Assembly (NCBI RefSeq): GCF_023078275.1
Contig: NC_062998.1
Coordinates: 19,171,916 to 19,235,915 of the forward strand
DNA length: 64,000 nucleotides
Reading direction: 5' to 3'
DNA from: Leguminivora glycinivorella
Lineage: Eukaryota > Arthropoda > Insecta > Lepidoptera > Tortricidae
The notes below the pieces were generated by a model. The model was not told where the DNA came from. It saw only the letters and a list, made by a program, of their open reading frames with translations, and did not search any database. The translations under genes were made by a program, and so were the position numbers. Position 1 is the first letter of the stretch, and each line of letters starts with the position of its first letter. Of this stretch, positions 54,268 to 64,000 are shown piece after piece.

Positions 54268-54846
54268 GGGTTCCGTAGTCAACTAGGAACCCTTATAGTT
54301 TCGCCATGTCTGTCTGTCCGTCCGTCCGTCCGTCCGTCCGTCCGTCCGTCCGTCCGTCCGTCCGTCCGTCCGTCCGTCCGTCCGTCCGTCCGTCCGTCCG
54401 TCCGTCCGCGGATAATCTCAGTAACCGTTAGCACTAGAAAGCTGAAATTTGGTACCAATATGTATATCAATCACGCCAACAAAGTGCAAAAATAAAAAGT
54501 GGAAAAAAATGTTTCGTTAGGGCACCCCCCCCTACATGTAAAGTGGGGGCTGATATTTTTTTTCATTCCAACCCCAACGTGTGATATATCGTTAGATAGG
54601 TATTAAAAAATGAATAAGGGTTTACTAATATCGTTTTTTGATAATATTAATAGTTTCGGAAATAATCGCTCCTAAAGGAAAAAAAAAGTGCGTCCCCCCC
54701 CTCTAACTTTTGAACCATATGTTTAAAAAATATGAAAAAATCACAAAAGTAGAACTTTATGAATACTTTCTAGGAAAATTGTTTTGAACTTGATAGGTTC
54801 AGTAGTTTTTGAGAAAAATACGGAAAACTACGGAACCCTACACTGA
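54268..54846 (-). mobile_element. SINE-like family A element with expanded (CCGT)n
   Basis: The same family with a tract of about 24 CCGT units at 54315-54408, much longer than in the sister copies. The open frames there (SVRPSVRPSVRP) are tract translation. Confidence 0.85.
54315..54408. repeat. (CCGT)n microsatellite
   Basis: A near-perfect tetranucleotide tract within the SINE-like element. Confidence 0.95.
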
Positions 54847-55225
54847 TTTTTGTCTTAGTCGACGGCCCAGTTCGCGCACGAAACGCTTCGCACTGCACCC
54901 CAGCAACTATTTACCTTATCTTTTTAATCTACGTAGGTATATGTAGCTATGTAGGAAAAAGTGTTTCGCTCGTAGGCCCCCAAATATGGCGGCATTTAAC
55001 GATCCTCAACCAAAGCATCATTCACCGGCGGCTTTTAACAGAATTGCCCCGACCGGAGTAATGGCCAGTTTGGAAATAAATAGCGCTTCACCCTGCGCGC
55101 AGCGACTACCGCTAATAAATTTCAAACACAAATCGAAATGGTCCTTGAAAAATCGCACATGTTTGTTTACACAGGGCCTTTACTTATAATTATCAACTTC
55201 TGACTATTCAATATGTTACTAGTAG

Positions 55226-55628
55226 AGATGGGCCGAATATGGACTTTGCGAATACGAATATTCGGTTCAGCTCTTACCGAACCGAACATTCGGCTGAATA
55301 TTCGGTTAGCCCTTTTTTAAAGGGGATATTCATTAAAACGATTAAATGATTGATAATCGTTACATATGTTACTACATCTATGTTTTTATGATTTAGTGGA
55401 TAACTAAAACTTAATTAAAACAACTTAAACAACTCTGAACTCTTCTCAACTCTTACGGTTTTGTAATTTTTTTACAAAACAATTGTATTTATATTTGGAC
55501 GCATAGGTTTCTTTCTTTTTAGCAGTTCCTTAAAAAGCTACTAAAATAGGAGCTTATTATCCAATGGAATATGTAATGCCGAATATGCCGAATACCGAAT
55601 ATTTACCGATTATTCGGACCATCTCTAG
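55226..55628. mobile_element. hAT-like non-autonomous element, AGAGATGGGCCGAATA ends
   Basis: AGATGGGCCGAATATGGACT at the left and ATTCGGACCATCTCTAG at the right, with many TATTCGG words inside. The 8-nt word ACTAGTAG lies on both sides (55218-55225, 55629-55636), consistent with a hAT-type duplication. The ends are offset by a few bases. Confidence 0.65.
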
Positions 55629-55665
55629 ACTAGTAGTACTTAATATACATATACCCACTACCAGT

Positions 55666-55782
55666 GGCCCGTTTCTCGAAAGGTACAAGCCTCGTATTAC
55701 AAGTGTGTTTCCATGACAACCCATACGATTTGACAGTTCGCGCACTTGTAATACAAGGTTTGTACCTTTCGAGAAACGGGCC
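55666..55782. mobile_element. Hairpin MITE, GGCCCGTTTCTCGAAAGG family
   Basis: GGCCCGTTTCTCGAAAGGTA and TACCTTTCGAGAAACGGGCC are exact complements, with inner ATTACAAGTG and CACTTGTAAT. Confidence 0.9.
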
Positions 55783-55832
55783 CCAGACATATAATTTTAG
55801 TAATAGAAAAGGAAACAAGTGGAAATACTAAT

Positions 55833-55957
55833 AAGGTGCATTAGGGTAATTCCGAATGACAGAAATGCTCTGGTAATTCCGAAAGGGGAATCTTGATTTC
55901 CATCATGGAAATAATGGTGATTTTTGTGCGACTTTCGGAATTACCCTAATGCTCCTT
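55833..55957. mobile_element. Hairpin MITE, TTAGGGTAATTCCGAA family
   Basis: AAGGTGCATTAGGGTAATTCC and GGAATTACCCTAATGCTCCTT, with a direct copy of GGTAATTCCGAAAGGG inside. Confidence 0.8.
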
Positions 55958-56182
55958 ACATATAAAGTACCAATTTCTCTTCGTATTTCAAAAATAGGAT
56001 TCGAGTGATAAATTCGCTTGCTCGAATTACTAAAATCAGCAGCCATGGGTAATGGCTTATGGCTTCGCAAACGTCAAACAAAGTTACACAGGAAACTACA
56101 TAATGATTGAAAGTATGTATATTTTTATGTTTTAAGGTACAGAGGGGCAAATCTCGACTGGGGCTCAATTGTAACTAATCCA

Positions 56183-56890
56183 TTTTTTTAACCACCGCTC
56201 TTAAATCTCAAGGAAGGTGGTTCTCAATTCGTCTGTATTTTTAACCGCCGCCTCAAATCTCTCAAGGAAGGTGGTTCTCAATTCGTCTGTATGGTTTTTT
56301 TTTATGTTTGTTCCACGATATCTTCGTCGTTACTGGACCGATTTTGATTTTTTTTTTATTGAATGTATATGCAATATATACATACAGATTGGTCCCCTTT
56401 TTATCAGAACCCAGTTCTGATGATGGGATCCTGGAGAAATTGAGGGAACTCCTCAAATCTGAACGGCACACTTATAGTGACTTTGGTATTTTTATAAGAA
56501 CAGCATGCACTTACGTCCAGAACAGTGATATTTGGTGCAGTGGAACTGCTGATGAAGATCAGAACGGAACTCCTCAAATCTGAACGGCACACTTATAGTG
56601 ACTTTGGTATTTTTATAAGAACAGCATGCACTTACGTCTAGAACAGTGATATTTGGTGCAGTGTAACTGCTGATGAAGTTCAGAACGGAACTACTTAAAT
56701 CTGAACGGCAGGCTTATAATGACTTTGGTATTTTTATAAGGACAGCTTGCGTTTACGTTCAGAACAGTGAAATTTGGTGCAGTGGAACTTCTGGTGATGA
56801 TCAGAACGGAACTCCTCAAATCTGAACGGCACACTTATTAGTGACTTTGGTATTTTTATAGGAACAGCATGCATTTAAGTTCAGAATAGT
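56183..56890. mobile_element. Second element with the 121-bp minisatellite
   Basis: A duplicated start (AAATCTCAAGGAAGGTGGTT and again CTCAAGGAAGGTGGTTCTCA), then TTCGTCTGTATGG, then four units with GGAACTCCTCAAATCTGAAC, CACTTATAGTGACTTTGGTA and GGTGCAGTGGAACTGCTGAT spaced about 121-124 nt. The orientation is opposite to that in 12289-13115. Confidence 0.8.
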
Positions 56891-57045
56891 TACATTTATT
56901 TGTTAGGAGATTTCTGTTCTTTGTTATGCTTACATATTGAGTTTTCAAATTTTGTCAAGCTCGATTTCTTATAATCAGATATCGGATTCAAGAGGAATTG
57001 AGGAAACTCTTCAAACCTTAACGATGCACCTACGTATATTTATTT

Positions 57046-58270
57046 GTGTTTCCATCAAATAATCAAATATTTACAGTTTTAAAAAATACCTACACATTTC
57101 TACATAATTCCAACGGATTACCATTATCTTGCATAATATTTTTTGTCATATTTTACCTTCGCATAACAACGCTTGGCAGAATCCTTTTTTCGCAGAATGA
57201 CTTTTTGCATAAATTTCTTGGCATACTATCATTTTGCAGAATTATCTAAAGCAGAGTAATACAATGGCATAATGGTAAATCGTATAACAGTCGTATAATC
57301 GATTTATTGTTTTGTCGAAAATTGTGTCGCACTCTATTGACTTGACATTCTGTCATTTCGCACAATTGTCTTAGGCAGAATAATACATTGGCATAATGTT
57401 GATGCGCAGAATAATGTCACTTATCTTTATTTTTTACACTAAAAATGGTTTTCTGGTTAACTGACTGTCAACCTAACACGCTCCTCCTCGCTTCGCTCGT
57501 CGTCGCACCTAAACCGACTCTGTGACATATAAGATTTCTGTGTCATGTGAGTATTTTGTCTGGATAGGGATTCTAACCTAATCTACATTTCTGCCAATTT
57601 CAGCATTTTGCATTTCTTTGAGTAACTAAATAGTGGCGGAAAGTGGATGCATAAAGCAGCAGACCGGGCTCTGTGGCGTACCTTGGGAGAGGCCTATGTC
57701 CAGCAGTGGACTGCAGCGGGCTGATGATGATGATAGTGGCATACGCGTGATTGCTTATCAGCCTAATAACATAACACTGTCAACCTAACACGCTCCTCCT
57801 CGCTTCGCTCGTCGTCGCACCTAAACCAACTCTGTGACATAATATATACGATTTCTGTGTCGTGTAAGTATTTTATCTGGATGGAGGTTCTAACCTAATG
57901 TACAACTGACAAAATAAATTCGGCGGAACGTCTATTCGGTGCAAAATTACAGTCAGCAACATGAGTATTATGCGACATAAAATGCTGCAAAATGAAAGTC
58001 GACGATATTAGCAGTATGCTATTACTAATTCGGTGAAATGTAACCTAATTCGGTGAAATGTAACGTATACTATATACAATTCTGCTATATTAAAATCGAC
58101 AATATTAGTATTCTGCTATCCAGAATTCTGCCAAACGAATGATATGCGATATGACAGTTATGCTATCTGTACAATTATGCAAAAGTATCATTCGCGTAAA
58201 AAAAATTCTGCGAAAGCTGCTATGCCAAATGTATTTCGGACAATCGATATTCTGCAAGATAAAGGGAACC
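57046..58270. repeat. Array of degenerate GCATAAT / GCAGAAT words with two conserved cores
   Basis: Words such as TGCATAAT, GCAGAATG, GGCATAAT recur about every 20 nt on the left (57120-57420), and complement-sense words (ATTCTGC, AATTCGG, ATTATGC) on the right (57910-58265). Cores at 57464-57528 and 57776-57841 match the core of 15868-16925. A LINE tail lies between the two cores. Confidence 0.7.
57640..57735 (+). mobile_element. LINE C-terminal and 3' end fragment
   Basis: The frame reads ADRALWRTLGEAYVQQWTAA then stops, followed by a GATGATGATGAT tail. This is the usual end of a lepidopteran LINE reverse transcriptase ORF. Confidence 0.65.
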
Positions 58271-58644
58271 CAATTCCAACATTCGCAAGTACCTTTCACC
58301 AGAAGCCCAAAAGCGACGGTTTATTTTTTCTTAAAAATTATTACTATGAATATGATGTTGATTTCTACATGTATCCACTGAACACGCCTACCATATATAA
58401 CCGGTGGACACTCTATTTAATAATGCAAATATTGTAAAACGTGAAAAAAATGGACCAGTTACATTTGCCCCCCTAGTCGGGATTTGGCCCGCTGTACCTT
58501 ACATGGTTTAGTTAGGGTTTTTAAATCTAACCGAATCTCAACCAAAGGTGTGGCGTGGCCTTATCTAAACGAGCGTCAATTTTTCTTGATCGTCTGTTTT
58601 TTCTTAGACTATTTATCTCATACGAAGTTATATGTTTGGTTTAG

Positions 58645-58796
58645 GGTGTAGGTACGGTCAACCAATTTGAATCCTAGGCCACTCTAAAACCCTGTCTCAT
58701 TTAAACCATGTTCTATTTGCTATAAGAAGTCACATTGACGTTTACTGTGCAAAGGTTCTACAGTGGCCTAGGATTCAAATTGGTTGACGCTACACC
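58645..58796. mobile_element. Hairpin MITE, GGTCAACCAATTTGAATCC family
   Basis: GTGTAGGTACGGTCAACCAA and TTGAATCCTAGGCCACT, with the complement AGTGGCCTAGGATTCAAATTGG...GCTACAC. Confidence 0.85.
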
Positions 58797-58997
58797 GAGC
58801 AATGTGGACGGCACGCGCCTGCAGCCGTCATCTATCGTGTCAGTGCCCCTATCAATTACGGCGGTACTCCAACGCCGATATAAATCACGATCAGTGCAAT
58901 TGTTCGCAGCGCCGAACAATCCGCCACCGAGACGACACTGCACCATTACACCCAATAAAATATTACTAGCTTTTCTCCGTAGGTACCTATTATATTA

Positions 58998-59277
58998 GGC
59001 ATTATAAATAATAATAATAAATAATAAATAAATAAATATTATAGGACATTCTTACACAGATTGACTGAGGCCCACGGTAAGCTCAAGAAGGCTTGTGTTG
59101 GTCAGATAACGATATAAATAACATATAAATACTTATATACATAGAAAACATCTATGACTCGGGAACAAATATCTGTGTTCATCACACAAATAAATGCCCT
59201 TACCGGGATTCGAACCCGGGACCGCGGCGCAGCAGGCAGGGTCGCTACCGACTGCGCCAGACCGGTCGTCAGGTACC
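58998..59277 (-). mobile_element. tRNA-derived SINE, copy 2
   Basis: The minus strand begins GACGACCGGTCTGGCGCAGT, B box GGTTCGAATCCC, and lacks the inverted B-box duplication of the 34978 copy. It ends in an AATAATAAATAAATAAAT-type tail at 59005-59040. Confidence 0.85.
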
Positions 59278-59798
59278 ATTGAGGTAACATATTAATTCGA
59301 TGGTATTAGGTATATGTATTGTATATAATATATGATCAAACGAGCTTCCCAAGCGAAGTTCGATCGATATTATATGACTCGCTTCATTGGAAATATAATA
59401 TATGTGTTGTGGAAAATCATAATCCTAGTAAAATTTTCACTATATATATGCTCACTTTGTATGCTACCATGTGAAATCTTATAGAATCAAATTATTTCCG
59501 ACTGCCGCCGCTAACATTAATATTGGCCATACCCATAAGTCCACAAGTTTACATGTATTTGTGACAATCAGCGTCACTCGTTCACCCACGTTGCCAATAG
59601 CTGTATCGGTACCTATGGCTCACTGCTATGGCGTTTTCACGCTTGAGAAGAAAAAACGAGCGCCCGATGCACCGCGTGGATCTAATTTGTAAACCATGGT
59701 GCTGGTACAGTCACCATCAAATGTATCGGAGCTGCCAGAGCTCTCCCCAATGAGTAGTGTTTTTTCCGATATTTTTGAGAGCGACGATAGGAACGGTG

Positions 59799-61031
59799 TG
59801 TGCGTGTGGATTGAGTGAGCACCTTCCGAAAATAAAAAAAATATGCTGATCATTTAGTAAAAGTTCTAAAACAATTGTAAAACGAATCTCTGAATTTGTA
59901 AAAAGATAAATCAAAAGATACAGTCATTAACATGTGCTCACTCAGTTCTCACAAACTACCAACGAAACCAGTGAATGTATTCATTTAACATATAATATTT
60001 ATATACTAACATTTAGTAAAAAATATGCCAACTTACCTCTATAAATTTTAGATCACCTAGTGACGTATTTAATTTTTTACAAATAGTTTCTTATGCTCAC
60101 TCAATCCTCACACTTTTGAAAAGCCGAATTTTGATGAAAAACTTAAGATTTAGACCGCTATTATATGTGTATAGTTTAGTAAAAGTGAAATGGGTGGGTG
60201 TTTTGTAAAACACAAAACGAACCACTAACGTGTCAGGTTTTGTTATAATAAATTTTTGTGAGTGCTCACTCAGTCCACACGTTTTGAGAAAGTTAAAAAT
60301 GTAAATATCTTAAGATTTGTAGCACCACAGACATTCGAAAGTACTTCAACATTTAGTAAAAATTTTTACTAAATATTTTATATTCGTTGTCTGGTTTTAA
60401 AAACTATTATAAAAAATAAATTTATTATAAAAAAACCTGACACGTTATGTCGACTTTTAGTGGATATTTACAAAAATTTTACTAAATGTTTCACTTTTAC
60501 TAATGTCTATACACTACAAATCTTAAAAATCTTACATTTTTAACTTTCATCAAAACGTGTGGAATTGAGGCAAAAATTTATTATAAAAAAACCTGACACG
60601 TTAGTGGTTCGTTTTGTGTTTTACAAAACACCCACCCATTTCACTTTTACTAAACTATACACATATAATAGCGGTCAAAATCTTATGTTTTTCATCAAAA
60701 TTCGGCTTTTCAAAAGTGTGAGGATTGAGTGAGCATAAGAAACTATTTGTAAAAAATTAAATACGTCACTAGGTGATCTAAAATTTATAGAGGTAAGTTG
60801 GCATATTTTTTACTAAATGTTAGTATATAAATATTATATGTTAAATGAATACATTCACTGTTTTCGTTGGTAGTTTGTGAGAACTGAGTGAGCACATGTT
60901 AATGACTGTATCTTTTGATTTATCTTTTTACAAATTCAGAGATTCGTTTTACATTTGTTTTAGAACTTTTACTAAATGATCAGCATATTTTTTTTATTTT
61001 CGGAAGGTGCTCACTCAATCCACACGCACAC
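59799..61031. mobile_element. 1.23-kb foldback transposon with 8-bp target duplication
   Basis: Ends GTGTGCGTGTGGATTGAGTG and the complement ending CAATCCACACGCACAC. GGAACGGT lies on both sides (59791-59798 and 61032-61039). The arms are about 600 bp, near identical, centre about 60410. Each arm carries the word GCTCACTCA four times, roughly every 140 nt, and TTTAGTAAAA several times. No transposase is encoded. Confidence 0.9.
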
Positions 61032-62528
61032 GGAACGGTCGCTAAACATCAAAGCGACGCTATATCGCAGTCAGAATGAATGATAATTGATAATTGAATT
61101 GATAATTTGAAACATTCCGCAGAGAGAGTGCATTTCATTATTATAATAAATTATACTACTTAATGCGTGTAAAAAAGTCCTCCGCACCTGAGTAACCGCT
61201 GAAGACGCCGCCGCGCGTACGCCGCTTCGGTGATACGGAACATTCAATTCAACCACGATTGGCATTTCCAGAATGCGTGAGTTATCATCGCATAGATCGC
61301 TAAGCAGTATTTTCCGAAACTTGGGTTAAATAGGCGTACCTGTTACCTAGCTAAGTACAACCTGTTTTTATTGATTTCCGTTAATTTTAAGGGAAGGTTG
61401 ATTAAGTCAAGTACAATTGATATTATTACAAGTCTTACTGTTACTGCGTTATTATTATAAAACTATTATTAAAACTTTACCAATTACTTCCTAATATTAT
61501 TATTTTGACATTGCCGTCAGATACTTTAATTATATAATAATTATATTAGGTAGGTACATTATAGTTAAGTTATTGTTGTCTGACCCTTATCAATGCGACC
61601 TTGGGAACAAATAAAATCTTATACATATTTTTATATACGTTTTTAGGGTTCTTTACCAAAAAGGTACAACAGGAACCCCTATGGTGCGACTCTGTTCGTC
61701 TGTCTGTCCGTCTGTCACATTGTTAAATATCTCGAGAACTACTTATGCTATCGATATGAAATTTGGAATAGTTATAAACATTGTGAAATGTGAACCTCTA
61801 CAAGTTGAAAGTATTTTTTTTTTTTTTTTAATTAATTAATATAAATAATAGAAAATGGCCAGAATGAAAGGGGGGGCAAACTGAAAATTTCAAGTAACTA
61901 GGTCAAGTGGGGTATCGTTAGAAAGAGCTCAAATTGTATATACCTATCAAAACTATTTTTTATAATTTTGTGGTTGTGGAAAAAAAATGTTTTTTGAAGG
62001 AAAATGTAAAAAAAAATACCGTTCCCCCCCTTATCTCCGAAGTTTACCAACATAAATTTATGAAATTTTCACCAAACATGGCTATTATAATGAATATTAC
62101 AGGAAAAATAAAATCGTATACGTATCTTGAAAACTTTTTTTTTATTTATAAAAAAACCTTTCAGATTTACATTTTCAATTTCAACACCCTTGCGGGTGTT
62201 TATTGTACCTGTATTTTTTAACAAAATAACAATGAAATTACCTGCTTTCAAATAGAGGCAAAATGGTTAAAATCGGTTCACGCAATAAACAATTATTCCA
62301 TAAAAATCATCTTCCATACTAGCTCGCGTGCATTAGTTTACTCAATTTGCCGATAGATGTCGCTGTACGTTGAACGCTCATTTCCTACATCGCGTTTTTC
62401 CTGATATAATGAGGTCGGTTCAGGAGCGTCCTTGCGACATGTCGTAAGTCGTAAACTATTGAAGTCGAATAGTCTTGATTTTATTTGGACGTTGTCTAAC
62501 AATAAAATTGTGTATTAAAATATTACTT

Positions 62529-63197
62529 ATGAAATAAAACTATGGAAACGGATTAAATCGCGTATAATGAATTTAAAATACATCCCGACGTTTCGAACTC
62601 TTTACAGCGTTCGTGGTCAACGGGTGACTGAGGAAAAATTAAAATGTGCAAAAGCTACCCACTTACAAGAAATATTAACCAACCATGACCACAAATAATA
62701 TAGATTATTAAGGCAGGTTCACACACTATTAATAAAGCTAGTTATACAATATTCAAAAAATTTTACCATTACTCTGTTAAAAAATAATTAACCAATTAAT
62801 CTACACAAAATTGACAAAGAAACAAACTGCAAATGTCCAACACCATACAACACAAATGCCTCACAGCCTTCGTCGTGCTTGTTCCATTATCAGATGTACT
62901 ACTGGATCCCAAGCCGGTGGTAAAGTAAAGCCATCCTCTCTATTAAAGTTTGGATATTTCTTGATCTCAATGGCCTCTCGCAACATTCTGGGTATATATC
63001 GCTTCTCCTTAGCGAGAACCAGAGGCTTGTCAAACTTTATAGCATGATTGACTTTATCCATGACATGTTCAGAGACTGCAGACCTTTGCCGACGGTGCTT
63101 GACATCCGCTATGTGTTCCTTAGTTCCTCATTATACGCGATTTAATCCGTTTCCATAGTTTTATTTCATGAGTAACTATCGCGGTAACTGAAGACAA
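62529..63197 (-). mobile_element. 5'-truncated Penelope-like retroelement
   Basis: Flanked by a 16-bp duplication TATTAAAATATTACTT (62513-62528, 63198-63213). The ends ATGAAATAAAACTATGGAAA and TTTCCATAGTTTTATTTCAT are inverted, as in Penelope terminal repeats. It contains the C-terminal coding remnant at 62861-63121. Sister fragments: 17808-18052 and 50195-50815. Confidence 0.85.
62861..63121 (-). pseudogene. Penelope-like ORF remnant (C-terminal GIY-YIG region)
   Basis: An open frame without its own start reads KEHIADVKHRRQRSAVSEHV, then the family signature LAKEKRYIPRMLREAIEI, and ends EQARRRL with a stop. This matches the last about 85 residues of Penelope-type polyproteins, downstream of reverse transcriptase, in the GIY-YIG endonuclease part. 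Everything upstream is missing, so it cannot encode an active enzyme. Confidence 0.75.
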
Positions 63198-63654
63198 TAT
63201 TAAAATATTACTTGTTATGTGGGAAATTGAGTCTTGAGGGATTTAGTCAAATCTGTAGAGTTCTATGAATAACATTTTGATGATTTAACTATTGAAAGTT
63301 TGTACGGAACCCTCGGTGAGCGAGTCCGACTCGCACTTGACCGGTTTTTTTTAACTACTAAGTATATGTAAATAAGACACCAAAGAAAACTGGTACATGT
63401 CTGTAAACGTTGTTATTCATAATAATGAATTACCCAAACCGTTTTGAACAGTGCATTTGTTTCCACAAGGCGTAATTACGAAGTTGTTTGTAATTATCTT
63501 TGAAGCCTTGATTCCGTGTGGCGTTGTATCGCTCGCCTGTAGGGAGCCTTTAATAAATTACAACCTTATAGAGGAAAGGCACGTATGATTCTCCGTACAA
63601 ACGTAGTGCTCATTTTCCTCCATAGATATTGTGGAAAATATTACAACACAGTAA

Positions 63655-63785
63655 TTAATCCACGGTGGTACTCATGTTATTATATCGCTACTGCTGCGAC
63701 ATGTTTCGGGCCAAATAATAACGTGAGTACAACCGTAGATTCATTAAATATTTGAATTTGTCTCACGAAAGTTGAACGTCTAGTT
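63655..63785. mobile_element. Penelope-type terminal repeat fragment, copy 2
   Basis: ACTCATGTTATTATATCGCT, GCTGCGACATGTTTCGGGCC and AATAACGTGAGTACAACCGT. It resembles 36455-36660 but lacks the CTGAAGA half of the core. Confidence 0.65.
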
Positions 63786-63892
63786 TGATGTGTTTAGTTC
63801 ATTAGTTAGGATTCATTCGAAAGTTATACATAGAGTAAGTAAGTATTATAGATAGATAAAGAGCATTAAATAATTAAATTAAGTTAACTAAC

Positions 63893-64000
63893 TATTCTGG
63901 CTCAATGATCCATTAAGTGAATCTTGGCCTCCGAAATGAAAGATCGCCACCTGTCCCGATCCTGCGCAACCTCTTTCCAGTCACTGTGTCACTGATTTGA
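63893..64000 (-). pseudogene. LINE reverse-transcriptase C-terminal fragment (partial at window edge)
   Basis: The minus-strand frame SDWKEVAQDRDRWRSFISEA, then KIHLMDH and a stop. The W-x-x-x-A-x-DRDRWR pattern is the usual C-terminus of insect LINE ORF2 proteins. The element continues beyond 64000. Confidence 0.7.

Larger units (their letters stand above)
61643..63345 (-). mobile_element. SINE-like family B element split by a Penelope insertion
   Basis: GGGTTCTTTACCAAAAAGGT at the left through GGTCCGGTTC-type middle to 62528, resuming at 63214 and ending CGAGTCCGACTCGCACTTGACCGG. It compares directly with 27549-28529. Confidence 0.8.
52689..64000. other. Upstream flank of the Sulf1 coding region, mostly repeats
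   Basis: Any 5' UTR exon and the promoter should lie here or beyond 64000, but I could not identify a convincing promoter. It is filled by SINE-like elements (53416-53966, 54268-54846, 61643-63345), hairpins, a minisatellite element (56183-56890), a word array (57046-58270), a SINE (58998-59277) and a foldback (59799-61031). Unassigned stretches: 52,700-53,400, 54,850-55,210, 59,280-59,790 and 61,040-61,640. Confidence 0.7.

Noticed and set aside
54986..55189. 67-codon open frame upstream of the Sulf1 start region
   Set aside because: Short, on the opposite strand, without motif or neighbours. Likely chance.

Overview
The window reads as lepidopteran (moth or butterfly) nuclear DNA: AT-rich, one widely split gene, and dense young repeats of kinds I know from Lepidoptera (SINEs with CAGA or GGAC tracts, tRNA-derived SINEs, Penelope-like fragments, LINE 3' ends, many hairpin MITEs). 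I see no bacterial features, no CRISPR array, no rRNA gene and no intact transposon ORF.

One protein-coding gene is supported. It is the extracellular heparan-sulfate 6-O-endosulfatase Sulf1, on the minus strand, running from a start codon at 52688 to a stop near 207. I placed 15 coding exons by splice sites and unbroken phase; joined they encode about 1,380 residues. The order is signal peptide, a long basic spacer, the sulfatase catalytic domain (metal-binding Asp pair, formylglycine motif CCPSR, distal Asp-His pair), an acidic insert, a long hydrophilic domain with a furin-type site, and the conserved C-terminal Sulf domain. Exon 1 holds the spacer and the first half of the active site and is cut exactly at the CCPSR arginine. 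Exons 2-7 complete the catalytic domain, exons 8-12 the hydrophilic region, and exons 13-15 the C-terminus.

Layout: 1-206 is downstream or 3' UTR; 207-8022 holds the compact 3' half of the gene (exons 15 to 5); 8023-24807 is intron 4, with a 3-kb foldback, degenerate short-word arrays and an inverted pair of 430-bp repeats; 24808-28815 holds exons 4 and 3 with nested SINE-like elements in between; 28816-49296 is the 20-kb intron 2; 49297-52688 holds exons 2 and 1; 52689-64000 is upstream DNA made almost wholly of mobile elements, including a 1.2-kb foldback with an 8-bp target duplication and a Penelope-like remnant nested in a SINE-like element.

The observations most worth following are: an in-frame 129-bp minisatellite that repeats the exon 7 splice donor; a family of degenerate arrays of 9-letter words around a shared GC-rich core; two long-arm foldback elements; a two-way acceptor at the last exon; and a hammerhead-like motif in a Penelope-type repeat. 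I found no clearly new gene system. The novelty here lies in repeats and in the architecture of this Sulf1 locus. All family assignments come from reading the sequence, without database searches.
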